Shown one piece after another: positions 8,196-15,994 of a stretch of DNA of 64,000 bases (position 1 is the first letter of the stretch; each line of letters opens with the position of its first letter). Origin of the DNA: Bacillus_BU sp051233475. Its GTDB lineage: Bacteria; Bacillota; Bacilli; Bacillales; Cytobacillaceae. Below the pieces are notes generated by a model. It had not been told where the DNA came from. It worked only from the letters and a program-made list of their open reading frames with translations, and did no database searches. The stretch is taken from positions 1 through 64,000 of the forward strand of contig NZ_JBKFGH010000008.1 in the NCBI RefSeq assembly GCF_051233475.1, read 5' to 3'. A program made the translations under genes and the position numbers.

Positions 8196-9332
8196 TTAGT
8201 CCCTTAACATATCTCTCGCAATAGTTACACGTTGAATTTGATTGGTTCCTTCGAAAATTTGGAATACCTTTGAATCCCTCATTAATTTTTCAACTGGATA
8301 TTCCTTACTAACTCCATATCCACCAAATATTTGAACTGCATCTGTTGTAACCTTTACGACTGTATCTCCACAGAATGTCTTTGTAATGGCTCCTTCTCTG
8401 ACAACAGGCTCCCCTTTATCCATCAATCCCATTGACCATTGAACTAAGTTACGAGCAGCTTCTGTTTGAATTTCCATATCTGCCAACATCATTTGCACCG
8501 CTTGGAAATCACCAATCGGCTTACCGAATTGTTTTCTTTCCTTTGCGAATTTGATCGATTCATCAATGGCCGCCTGGCAAATCCCAACTGCTAATGTACC
8601 AACGAACGCTCTTGATACATTTAACGTATTCATGGCAATTTTGAAACCATCTCCTTCTTGACCAAGTAGATTACTAGCAGGTACTCGAACATTATCAAGA
8701 ATAAGATCAGTAGTATTGGATAATCTAAGTCCCATTTTGTTTTCATGACTGCCAACTGAAAGACCTGGACGATCTCTTTCAACAATAAATCCAGAAATTC
8801 CCTTAGCGCCTTTGCTTTTATCTGTGACACAGAAAACAACATATACGCTGGCTACACCGCCATTGGTAACAAAACATTTTGTACCATTCAGTACATACTC
8901 ATCTCCGTCTTTTACTGCTGTAGCTCTGAGTGAAGCGGCATCCGTTCCGGCATTAGGTTCAGATAATGAAAATGCCCCAAATGCACCCGGTACGATAATA
9001 TCAGCAAATAACTTTTTCTGTTCGTCATTTCCTGCAAAAATTACCGATCTTAAGGCAACGAATGTTGTAACTAAGGAAATGGCGAAACCTGCATCCACTT
9101 TAGCTAATTCTTCAAAAACGATGGCAGTTGTTTTAAAATCTAAGCCCGAGCCGCCATATTCTTCAGGAATTTCTAACACATGCAAGCCCATTTCAAAAGC
9201 TTTTTGGAGTATTTCCAGTGGGAATTCTCCTGATTCATCAAACTCTTTTACATAAGGCTTTAATTCTTTTAATGCAAACTCTCTAACCAAATCTCGTAAA
9301 TCTCTTTGTTCTTCCGTTAATACATGTCCCAT
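8196..9332 (-). CDS. Acyl-CoA dehydrogenase (short/branched-chain type)
   Basis: A 378-residue flavoenzyme that exchanges electrons between an acyl-CoA/enoyl-CoA pair and ETF. Family signatures include FSLSEPNAGTDAASL near residue 127, the FVTNG strand, a QMMLADM segment and the catalytic Glu in IFEGTNQIQR close to the C terminus. I chose ATG 9332 rather than 9347 because GGAGGA overlaps the first ATG and has a 7-nt spacing to the second; the resulting length is typical. It sits between fixX and etfB, so it probably feeds, or is fed by, this dedicated ETF. Direction (oxidase or enoyl-CoA reductase) is not fixed by sequence. Confidence 0.92.
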   Translation of the reverse strand: MGHVLTEEQRDLRDLVREFALKELKPYVKEFDESGEFPLEILQKAFEMGLHVLEIPEEYGGSGLDFKTTAIVFEELAKVDAGFAISLVTTFVALRSVIFAGNDEQKKLFADIIVPGAFGAFSLSEPNAGTDAASLRATAVKDGDEYVLNGTKCFVTNGGVASVYVVFCVTDKSKGAKGISGFIVERDRPGLSVGSHENKMGLRLSNTTDLILDNVRVPASNLLGQEGDGFKIAMNTLNVSRAFVGTLAVGICQAAIDESIKFAKERKQFGKPIGDFQAVQMMLADMEIQTEAARNLVQWSMGLMDKGEPVVREGAITKTFCGDTVVKVTTDAVQIFGGYGVSKEYPVEKLMRDSKVFQIFEGTNQIQRVTIARDMLRD

Positions 9333-9390
9333 ATTAAATTCCTCCATATCTTACTAATCTAGTTTTTTTCTAAGAACTGTTTTTGAATGA

Positions 9391-9693
9391 TTAACCTTCT
9401 CTGAAGATTATCCCTACGCCTTGTTCCGGATAATTCCACGAATAACCTTCAACCCCTTGGTTTAATCGCTCACAAATAAAACGGCAATTCCCACATTCCA
9501 AGCAACCAACATGATCAAAGCTTAATTTATCGTTAACGGTATCCCACTTATATCGTTCAGCTGGGCAACAGGTAGTGCAAGCTCGATGACTACAAGTTTT
9601 ACAAGCCTCTCGATCAACAATAATATGGGGATTATGATCATCACTATTGAAGCGGTTTTTTGCCAATCGATCATCCATAGAGAGCGTTTTCAT
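9391..9693 (-). CDS. fixX: Ferredoxin-like protein FixX
   Basis: A 100-residue ferredoxin-like protein. It has a Cys-rich first half (CKTCSHRACTTCCP, about 31-44) and a second cluster motif GCLECGNCRFICE (about 63-75), the layout of FixX/YdiT proteins that carry [4Fe-4S] and partner FixC. Its ATG overlaps the fixC stop by 4 nt (ATGA), implying translational coupling. It is the likely electron-transfer module between EtfAB and the FixC flavoprotein. No signal peptide; cytoplasmic. Confidence 0.92.
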   Translation of the reverse strand: MKTLSMDDRLAKNRFNSDDHNPHIIVDREACKTCSHRACTTCCPAERYKWDTVNDKLSFDHVGCLECGNCRFICERLNQGVEGYSWNYPEQGVGIIFREG

Positions 9694-10973
9694 AGGGATT
9701 TCACCCCTTTTACAGCATCCTTTAAGACATTGAATACAGGCATTTTACCTTTAATTGAATCCTTGACTATGTTCATTACCGATTTAGCAGGATCCCCATC
9801 GACCGTAAATAGATTTTTCATTAACCCTCCTGCAATCTCAGGATAGGTAGTAAATAAGTGTTTCGAATAGCCTATATATTCATGTGAGTTTTTAAACGTT
9901 TTTAAATCTTTTAACACGACCTCATTCAACTTATCTTCATAAAGCTTCAGAAAGTTCTTAGAAAAATTATTTGCCTCAATTGCTTCAATAGCTGTTTCAG
10001 CCGCAGCAATACCTGAAAGAATCGCATAATCCATACCTCGAACTGTAAAGCCTCTATTTACAACCAAACCTCCAGCGTCGCCTGAAAGGAGAAAACCATC
10101 CGAATAGAGTTGAGGAAGTGAGTGAAATCCTCCTTCAGGAATAAGGTGAGCTGAATACTCGATTAATTCTCCACCTTCAATATATCTTGCTATAGCCGGG
10201 TGCTGCTTAAACTCCTCTGCAAAATCAGCTATTGGCCATTTTGACTTTTTCCAGCCATTCGAATCGATAACGAATCCAAGTGAAATACTTTCTTTATTCG
10301 TATACAAGAATGCGCCGCCACTAATTCCTTTTGTACACTCACCTGCACACAGCAAGGCGGTACCTTTTCCACTTTCTGTATTGAAACGATCGTTTATGAC
10401 TTGCTCAGGCAGCTGGTATAAATACTTAACACCAACAGCAACGTCCTTCACATTAATCGGCTTGATCAATCCAGCCCGTTCGGCAACGATTGCATTTACT
10501 CCTTCTGCACTAATGACTAGATCAGCTTCAATTTCCTCTTCACCAGTTTTAATGCCGCATACCTTTCCATCCCTAATGATTAAGCCGTCAACAGTTGTAC
10601 CGGGGATGATCATAGCTCCTTCTTCTTCGGCCTTTGCCGCAAGCCAAGGATCGAATCGCCCTCTTAACACCGTATAAGAATGTTGGGTCATCGTTGGAAA
10701 CAATGAGTCGATCGACATACAACTATCTGGCGTCATCATCATTATCATTTCACGAGTAATGTCGCGTTCAAGTGGAGCATCTTCCCATGCACCTGGCATC
10801 AGCTTTTCTAGAGCATGAGTGTAGAGGCGGCCACCCGTCATATTCTTTGCACCAGGTGCGCTTCCTCTCTCAACTACCATCACTTCAATTCCTGCTTTTG
10901 CCAGTCGATAAGCAGCTGCGGATCCTGCTACGCCGGCACCGATTATAATTACCTGAAACTTTTCTTCAGACAT
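9690..10973 (-). CDS. fixC: FixC-type ETF:quinone oxidoreductase flavoprotein
   Basis: A 427-residue FAD protein. The N-terminal dinucleotide-binding motif VIIIGAGVAGSAAAYRLAKAG (about 8-28) is followed by ERGSAPGAKNMTGGR, typical of FixC/YdiS and ETF-QO. LLSGDAGGLV (about 299-308) and the GFTVRGMDYAI block are also family signatures. FixC with FixX passes electrons from EtfAB to the quinone pool or the reverse. The start at 10973 follows AGGAGGG with an 8-nt spacing; the 14 codons upstream are unlikely to be translated. It lies 85 nt after the CoA-transferase gene. Confidence 0.93.
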   Translation of the reverse strand: MSEEKFQVIIIGAGVAGSAAAYRLAKAGIEVMVVERGSAPGAKNMTGGRLYTHALEKLMPGAWEDAPLERDITREMIMMMTPDSCMSIDSLFPTMTQHSYTVLRGRFDPWLAAKAEEEGAMIIPGTTVDGLIIRDGKVCGIKTGEEEIEADLVISAEGVNAIVAERAGLIKPINVKDVAVGVKYLYQLPEQVINDRFNTESGKGTALLCAGECTKGISGGAFLYTNKESISLGFVIDSNGWKKSKWPIADFAEEFKQHPAIARYIEGGELIEYSAHLIPEGGFHSLPQLYSDGFLLSGDAGGLVVNRGFTVRGMDYAILSGIAAAETAIEAIEANNFSKNFLKLYEDKLNEVVLKDLKTFKNSHEYIGYSKHLFTTYPEIAGGLMKNLFTVDGDPAKSVMNIVKDSIKGKMPVFNVLKDAVKGVKSL

Positions 10974-11058
10974 AGCAATTACCCTCCTATATTTAGCCTG
11001 AAACCCATAAAGCAATACCCTACTAAATCTATTAAATTTGCAAACTACTCCCTAGACC

Positions 11059-12264
11059 TTATTTGATAGCCTTATTCACTTTCATCTGTTCAATAAATTC
11101 TTCAGAGTATCCATATTCTCTTAACACTTCTTCCGTGTGATACCCCAATGGTTTAGATGGAATCATATCTGGATTTCCTAAGCTTCTAAACCTTACTGGA
11201 TTTGTTGGTAAGACGACTTCATTGCCAGAAGGATATTGGATTTTTCTTATACAATCGTTAGCCCACGCTTGTTCGTCGTTTACAATTTCCTCCATTGTGT
11301 ACCCTTTTTCATTGGCAATATCGTTTTCCTTAAATAGGGTCATTAATTCGTCAAGGTTCTTTTTCACTAATTCTTTTTCAATGATTTCAATGATCTCGCG
11401 ATTTTTGCCCCGCTTATTTACTTCCTCAACCGTGGAATAATCTTCATTGCCAATTAAATCTTCCCTGCCGATCATCTTCATTACTTTTGGAAAGTCTCGA
11501 TTATATTCAGGTGCGCAGAAGAGGAACCATCGATCATCCTTTGATTTATATGTATTATTAAATGGATTCGCCACTTCTTTTCTGCTTTTTGGATATTCAT
11601 TACCATATTGAGAAGATACAATTGCAATGTTCATCATAAAGAGGGCTGTGTGGTGAAGACTAACCGTCACTTTATCTCCCAAGCCTGTTTTTTCTCTAGC
11701 ATATAGGGCTGCGCTTATCCCTGATACTAAGCACATCGTAGCTTGAAAATCACCATAAGCATTAACTTCATTTAAAGGCGATTCCCCTTTTTCAGTCATG
11801 GACGTCAATATACCGCCACGGCAAACATAGGCTGTTGCATCAAATCCAGCGGTGTCTTTTTCAGGACCATTTTCACCAAAGCCGAGAATTTGGGCAAAAA
11901 TCAGTTTAGGGAATCTTTTACTTAGTTCTTCATAGGAAAAACCTAATTTTTGCAGGGCTTTTGATCGATAACTTGTAACAAGTACATCAGCTGATTCCAA
12001 AAGCTTATAGGTCGCTTCTTTCCCCTCTTCAGTTTTCAAATTTAAACTAACGAAGCGTTTGTTTACATTCGCAATATCAAATGCGGGGTTCTCCTCATCG
12101 CTATAAGGCATATTAAAAACACCGGCCTGGGTTCGGCTAGGGTCTCCTGTTAGCGGCTCAATCTTAATGACATCAGCCCCCCATTCTGATAGAACTCTTG
12201 GGACAGTTGGAGCAGCGTAAAAACCTGTTAATTCAACAACTTTTATACCTTGTAAAGGTTTCAT
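11059..12264 (-). CDS. Family III CoA-transferase (CaiB/BaiF type)
   Basis: A 401-residue enzyme that swaps CoA between carboxylates through an aspartyl-CoA thioester. The N terminus PLQGIKVVELTGFYAAPTVPRVLSEWGADVIKIEP is diagnostic, and the likely catalytic Asp is Asp172 in AYGDFQAT, matching Asp169 of CaiB. Together with the ATP-dependent ligase it would let the operon activate its acid once with ATP and then recycle CoA from the product, as in carnitine metabolism. There is no CaiD (enoyl-CoA hydratase) homologue in the window, so carnitine itself is not implied. The RBS AAGGAGG supports ATG 12264. Confidence 0.92.
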   Translation of the reverse strand: MKPLQGIKVVELTGFYAAPTVPRVLSEWGADVIKIEPLTGDPSRTQAGVFNMPYSDEENPAFDIANVNKRFVSLNLKTEEGKEATYKLLESADVLVTSYRSKALQKLGFSYEELSKRFPKLIFAQILGFGENGPEKDTAGFDATAYVCRGGILTSMTEKGESPLNEVNAYGDFQATMCLVSGISAALYAREKTGLGDKVTVSLHHTALFMMNIAIVSSQYGNEYPKSRKEVANPFNNTYKSKDDRWFLFCAPEYNRDFPKVMKMIGREDLIGNEDYSTVEEVNKRGKNREIIEIIEKELVKKNLDELMTLFKENDIANEKGYTMEEIVNDEQAWANDCIRKIQYPSGNEVVLPTNPVRFRSLGNPDMIPSKPLGYHTEEVLREYGYSEEFIEQMKVNKAIK

Positions 12265-12417
12265 TAAAGTGCCTCCTTATTCTTAAATCAGATAACCAAT
12301 TCTTAGACTTATTTCGTATAATCATCCATTAATGTCAGAAACAACCATTTGTCGTCCCTTATCCCCGCCCAAACATAGACTTAGCAACTAAATTTGTGCA
12401 GGGAATTGGGATCAGGT

Positions 12418-13710
12418 CTAACTCAATTCGCTTTTGACCTCAATGGTCACCTGCTTAGATTCAATTGGCTTAATCTTGGCTAATGTCAACAAGATAACAG
12501 CACCTAAAATCGCCATACTAGAGCCTAAGTACATCGCAGTTTCATATTTACCGGAAAGGTCGATTACATAACCAGTAAGAATCGGAGCTGTGATTCCCGC
12601 ACATGTACCAATCAGCCCATACAAACCGACGATCATACCGGCATTCTTTGGAGCAAGAATGATTGGAATAGAGAAGAATCCACCTTGAGTAAGGGTAAGC
12701 CCTCCCATGGAAACAGATAATAAAAGAATGGCTGTAGTCAGGCTGCTTGTTTGAGTCGCAAAGATCAAGGCAATTCCCCCAAAGATTAACCCAGTAACTG
12801 GGAACAGTTTACGACCAATATTTTGACCGAATTTCTTAGCAGCCCAGTCGGCTAACATCCCGCCGATAGGATAAGTAAATACTGCGACTAAATATGGAAT
12901 CATCGTAGCGTAGCCTGCTTTGGATAAAGATAAGTTGCGTCCTTGAGCAAAATAAGTAGGCAACCATGTAAGCAGCAGATAGAAGACATAGTTATAACAA
13001 AAATAAGCAAGTGTAGCTCCCCACACTGATACACTTCCATAAACTTCTTTAGAGGTTAATGCAGTTCCCGCACTTTCTTTTGTAACCTGACCAGATTTGA
13101 TATAGTCTACTTCGTTCTTGCTAATATTTGGATGTAGTTCCGGTTTATCCTTACCAAACATCCACCAAATCAAGCACCAAATCGGACCTAGAACAGAAAA
13201 TAGATAGAAGATTGTTTGCCAGTTAAAATTCTGGATTAAGTAGACTCCCAGCGGCATTGTAATCGCAACGCCAAGCGGAACTCCGATAAGGGTAAATCCT
13301 TGCGCTCTTCCTGCTTCTTGACGTGGCACCCAACGGGACACCATGGATGAAGCGGAAGGTAAAGTTACACCTTGACCAACACCTACCATCGCTCGGATGA
13401 GGACGAAAAGACCAATCGAGCCGGCAAAGGGACTAAGTAATGTAAAGAGAGACCAAAACAACGTACCAACAACGATTACTTTACCTGCACCAAATTTATC
13501 TGCTAAAAAGCCAGCCGGTACCATTGTTAAAGCATAGCCGATGAAAAAGGCCGTCGAAACCAAACCAAACTGTGTCGCACTCCATCCGTATTCTTCCATA
13601 ATCGTTGAACCGGCAATGGAAATACTGGATCTACCAAGATACATAAACGTATAAGCTAAAACTAAAATAAAAACAATTAACCACCGCTTATTGCCAACCT
13701 TTGAAGCCAT
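12418..13710 (-). CDS. MFS transporter, ACS-like, paralog B (first gene of the Fix operon)
   Basis: A 430-residue, 12-helix major facilitator, paralogous to the carrier at 2893-4194. Shared features include the early Y-x-x-R-S motif, GFLADKFGAGKVIV after helix 2, and FGKDKPELHPNISKNEVDYI in the central loop. It is the promoter-proximal gene of the CoA-transferase/fix/etf/ligase run and is divergent from a LysR gene, so it is probably the inducible uptake carrier for the pathway's acid. RBS AAGGAGG precedes ATG 13710. The intergenic distance to the CoA-transferase gene is 153 nt, with no obvious terminator. Confidence 0.9.
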   Translation of the reverse strand: MASKVGNKRWLIVFILVLAYTFMYLGRSSISIAGSTIMEEYGWSATQFGLVSTAFFIGYALTMVPAGFLADKFGAGKVIVVGTLFWSLFTLLSPFAGSIGLFVLIRAMVGVGQGVTLPSASSMVSRWVPRQEAGRAQGFTLIGVPLGVAITMPLGVYLIQNFNWQTIFYLFSVLGPIWCLIWWMFGKDKPELHPNISKNEVDYIKSGQVTKESAGTALTSKEVYGSVSVWGATLAYFCYNYVFYLLLTWLPTYFAQGRNLSLSKAGYATMIPYLVAVFTYPIGGMLADWAAKKFGQNIGRKLFPVTGLIFGGIALIFATQTSSLTTAILLLSVSMGGLTLTQGGFFSIPIILAPKNAGMIVGLYGLIGTCAGITAPILTGYVIDLSGKYETAMYLGSSMAILGAVILLTLAKIKPIESKQVTIEVKSELS

Positions 13711-14274
13711 TGTTATTCCTCCTTTTTTTCGTGTATACCTTATTTCTCTTTCATCTTAAAATAGGCATATTCAAATCTCTAATTCTTAATTTTTAGGGAT
13801 TTCGGCAAATCAATAGTAAATGTGAATGTGTTCACGTTCTAGACAAAAATCATATTGTAAAAAAGTAATATATGCTGAGGGATATTCAAAAAAAATTGGA
13901 GAAAAATGGGGATTTAACTTCTATTAATCAAAATTGAACTTTCTTTTACAAATAAAAAAAGCCGTCAAATTAAGTTGACAAGCTAACGAATATTATAAAA
14001 GTTAATATATCTAGTCCTATTTTTTAAATAAAAATGCGTGGTAATGTTCGTTAAAGTAGAAATATGTCGAATTTTGTATTATTTATGAATTGAATCTACA
14101 ACTTATAGAAAACGATTTATTTTCATGTAAAATAATCACGAAGATACACCGGGAAAAATATTCTTCTACTATTTTAATTTACCGCAATAATATTTTTATT
14201 TTACTACCCATTTCAAATCCCAAAACCTTTCCGTCCTTATTGCTCTAAAACGATTAAATGGAGGGTGAAAAACA
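13711..14274. promoter_or_regulatory. Divergent control region, MFS/fix operon and lysR
   Basis: This AT-rich 564-bp region between divergently transcribed genes should hold both promoters and the LysR operator. I see an FNR/CRP-type palindrome at 13821-13836 (separate entry). A small hairpin-like repeat (GTCAAATTAAGTTGAC, about 13964-13979) and several AT-rich dyads could be LysR T-N11-A sites, but none stands out. No gene fits here. Confidence 0.5.
13821..13836. promoter_or_regulatory. FNR/CRP-type palindrome upstream of the fix operon
   Basis: TGTGAATGTGTTCACG matches TGTGA-N6-TCACA with a single mismatch in the last base; the core GTGAA-TGTG-TTCAC is a perfect dyad. It lies about 110 nt upstream of the MFS start, with a weak TAAAAA -10 candidate (13790-13795, minus) roughly 36 nt downstream of its centre, a class II-like activator geometry. 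An FNR-type regulator would fit an anaerobic FadK/Fix pathway. The site is seen; its function is inferred. Confidence 0.5.
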
Positions 14275-15192
14275 ATGAACCTTTACCAAATGTATTATTT
14301 TAAAACGATGGCAAAACTTGAGCATTATACGAAAGCTGCCGAAGCGCTTTCGATGACACAGCCAAGCTTAAGTAATGCAATTTCAGCTCTGGAAAGCGAA
14401 TTAGAGATTCAATTATTCGAAAAGCAAGGTCGTAATGTTAAATTAACAAAATACGGAAAAAAGCTGTTACCTTATGTTGAAAACGCCATAGAGGAGTTAG
14501 AAACCGGAATTAAAATGGTCAGAGAAATGAAAAGCGAGGCAGACAGCTTAATTACCCTCGGTTTCATATATACACTAAGTTCTGAATTTATCCCCAACGT
14601 GATTAGTTGTTTTAGAAAAAAGACGCAACAAACAAATATCAATTTTTCATTAAAAGAAGCCATGACACGAGATATCTGTACAGCAGGTTTAGTTAAAGGC
14701 TTAAAGGAAGAAAAATATGATCTTATTTTTATCTCACTTATTCCGAACGATCCTGAAATAGAATTTATTCCTATTTTTGAACAAAATTTAGTTATGCTTC
14801 TTCCGAGTAATTCTCCTCTTGCTAGTCAAGAATCCGTTGATTTAAGAGATACAGCGCCTTATCCTATCATCCATTACTCTGGAAAGGTTGGGTTAAAGAA
14901 AGAAATAAATGGCCTGTTTGAAATGGTAGATATGGTTCCCAATATATACTGCGAGGTAGAAGATGAAGTATCAATGGCAGGTTTGGTATCCGCCAATGTG
15001 GGAATAGCCATTGTTCCATATAACCCTACTTTACGAAATTATAAAGACATCGAAATTCGCCCAATCAATAATCCTTCCTACATTAGGAAAATATATATCG
15101 GCTACATGAAAAATCGATTTATGAGCCCTTCTGTAAAAAAATTCAAAGATCATGTTGTTGAAACAGCCAAAATTTATACAACCATTTGTTAA
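14275..15192 (+). CDS. LysR-family transcriptional regulator
   Basis: A 305-residue LTTR. The N-terminal winged helix-turn-helix (residues 1-60) contains YTKAAEALSMTQPSLSNAISALESELEIQLFEKQGRNVKLT, a classic LysR signature; the remainder is a periplasmic-binding-like effector domain. It is divergent from the MFS/CoA-transferase/fix operon, so it most likely controls that operon in response to the pathway acid or its CoA ester, and probably itself. The RBS GGAGGGTG supports ATG 14275. The gene is followed by a convergent operon, with a possible shared terminator at 15236-15266. Confidence 0.93.
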   Translation: MNLYQMYYFKTMAKLEHYTKAAEALSMTQPSLSNAISALESELEIQLFEKQGRNVKLTKYGKKLLPYVENAIEELETGIKMVREMKSEADSLITLGFIYTLSSEFIPNVISCFRKKTQQTNINFSLKEAMTRDICTAGLVKGLKEEKYDLIFISLIPNDPEIEFIPIFEQNLVMLLPSNSPLASQESVDLRDTAPYPIIHYSGKVGLKKEINGLFEMVDMVPNIYCEVEDEVSMAGLVSANVGIAIVPYNPTLRNYKDIEIRPINNPSYIRKIYIGYMKNRFMSPSVKKFKDHVVETAKIYTTIC

Positions 15193-15235
15193 TACTTTCT
15201 CTCCATTTGCAAGCATTCAGAAAAAAACGATAAAC

Positions 15236-15266
15236 AGCCACTGTATTTCTTCTTAATAAAGTGGCT
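15236..15266. terminator. Possible bidirectional terminator, lysR / desulfoferrodoxin-like gene
   Basis: The perfect 7-bp inverted repeat AGCCACT (15236-15242) and AGTGGCT (15260-15266) surrounds a 17-nt loop between two convergent genes. On the minus strand it is followed within a few nt by a T-rich run. The long loop makes the call weak. Confidence 0.35.
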
Positions 15267-15377
15267 AATTTATTCCATATTCCTTTAGATTTATAGGTTT
15301 GATTTTCTTAGTAAATATTTATATAAAAAAGAGAGAAAAAGAGAGTTTTTTAGGGTGATTTCCTAACTAATGATTGG

Positions 15378-15902
15378 TTAATATCGAGCTGACATCTTTT
15401 CCAAGGGCACCATAATCAGCCCCCGTGATTTGATATAAACATAGATGATAAAGCCTCGCTTGCAACGAAAGACACATTGTAAACATGGACTTTCATCACA
15501 ATACACATAGGCGTCCTCGTCCGCTAAAGGGAACACCATCGGAGGACGCTTCTTTGATGTAACATACTTCATATACCCTCCAGAGAAAGTTTTAAGTAAT
15601 ACCCACTCTGGATTGTCAGACGGTAGGGTTGTTTCCCAGAATACTTGAACAGCATTTTGGTTGTGACCTCCAACAATCTGGTAGTCTACATTAATCTCTG
15701 GTAACACCTCGTCCAAGCTCAGCGGCTTAAGCCGTTCCATAGAAACATCGCAACAGACCGGCTCTTGCTGCGGCACTTCATAAGCTAACCCTTGGTACAA
15801 TCTGTTGCAATGATAACAGCTGTAGATCACGATATCAGGACATTCTGGCCATGGTTTTCTCGATGCCCTACTTCTTAGCGGTCCAAATTCCTTTTCTACC
15901 AA
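15378..15902 (-). CDS. Desulfoferrodoxin-like protein with altered metal site
   Basis: A 174-residue protein. Residues 24-60 look like the rubredoxin-like N-terminal domain of desulfoferrodoxin: CxxC at Cys29/Cys32 and the CC pair Cys50-Cys51, followed by MERLKPL. Residues 65-160 follow the superoxide-reductase domain order (IVGGH, EWVLLKTFSGGYMKYV, PPMVFPLADEDAYVYC), but the Fe ligands are mostly gone: only His31 and His80 exist, and the usual C-x2-H end is replaced by four cysteines (135, 140, 143, 147). The TTG start follows AGGGAGGG with a 7-nt spacing. It lies 92 nt downstream of an acyl-CoA dehydrogenase gene, so I infer a redox partner rather than a superoxide reductase. The fold assignment is my reading and needs a profile search. 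Confidence 0.55.
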   Translation of the reverse strand: MVEKEFGPLRSRASRKPWPECPDIVIYSCYHCNRLYQGLAYEVPQQEPVCCDVSMERLKPLSLDEVLPEINVDYQIVGGHNQNAVQVFWETTLPSDNPEWVLLKTFSGGYMKYVTSKKRPPMVFPLADEDAYVYCDESPCLQCVFRCKRGFIIYVYIKSRGLIMVPLEKMSARY

Positions 15903-15994
15903 TTTTCAGCCCTCCCTGTACGTTGAGCCATTTTTTAGAAAAGGGGCATCGGTATGATCCGATGCCCCTCTAGTTGTCTACTAATTTCTTCGGA

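Noticed and set aside
4561..12264. Calling the locus a carnitine (cai) operon
   Set aside because: There is no CaiD hydratase and no CaiT betaine carrier, and the ligase resembles FadK more than CaiC; the substrate is left open.
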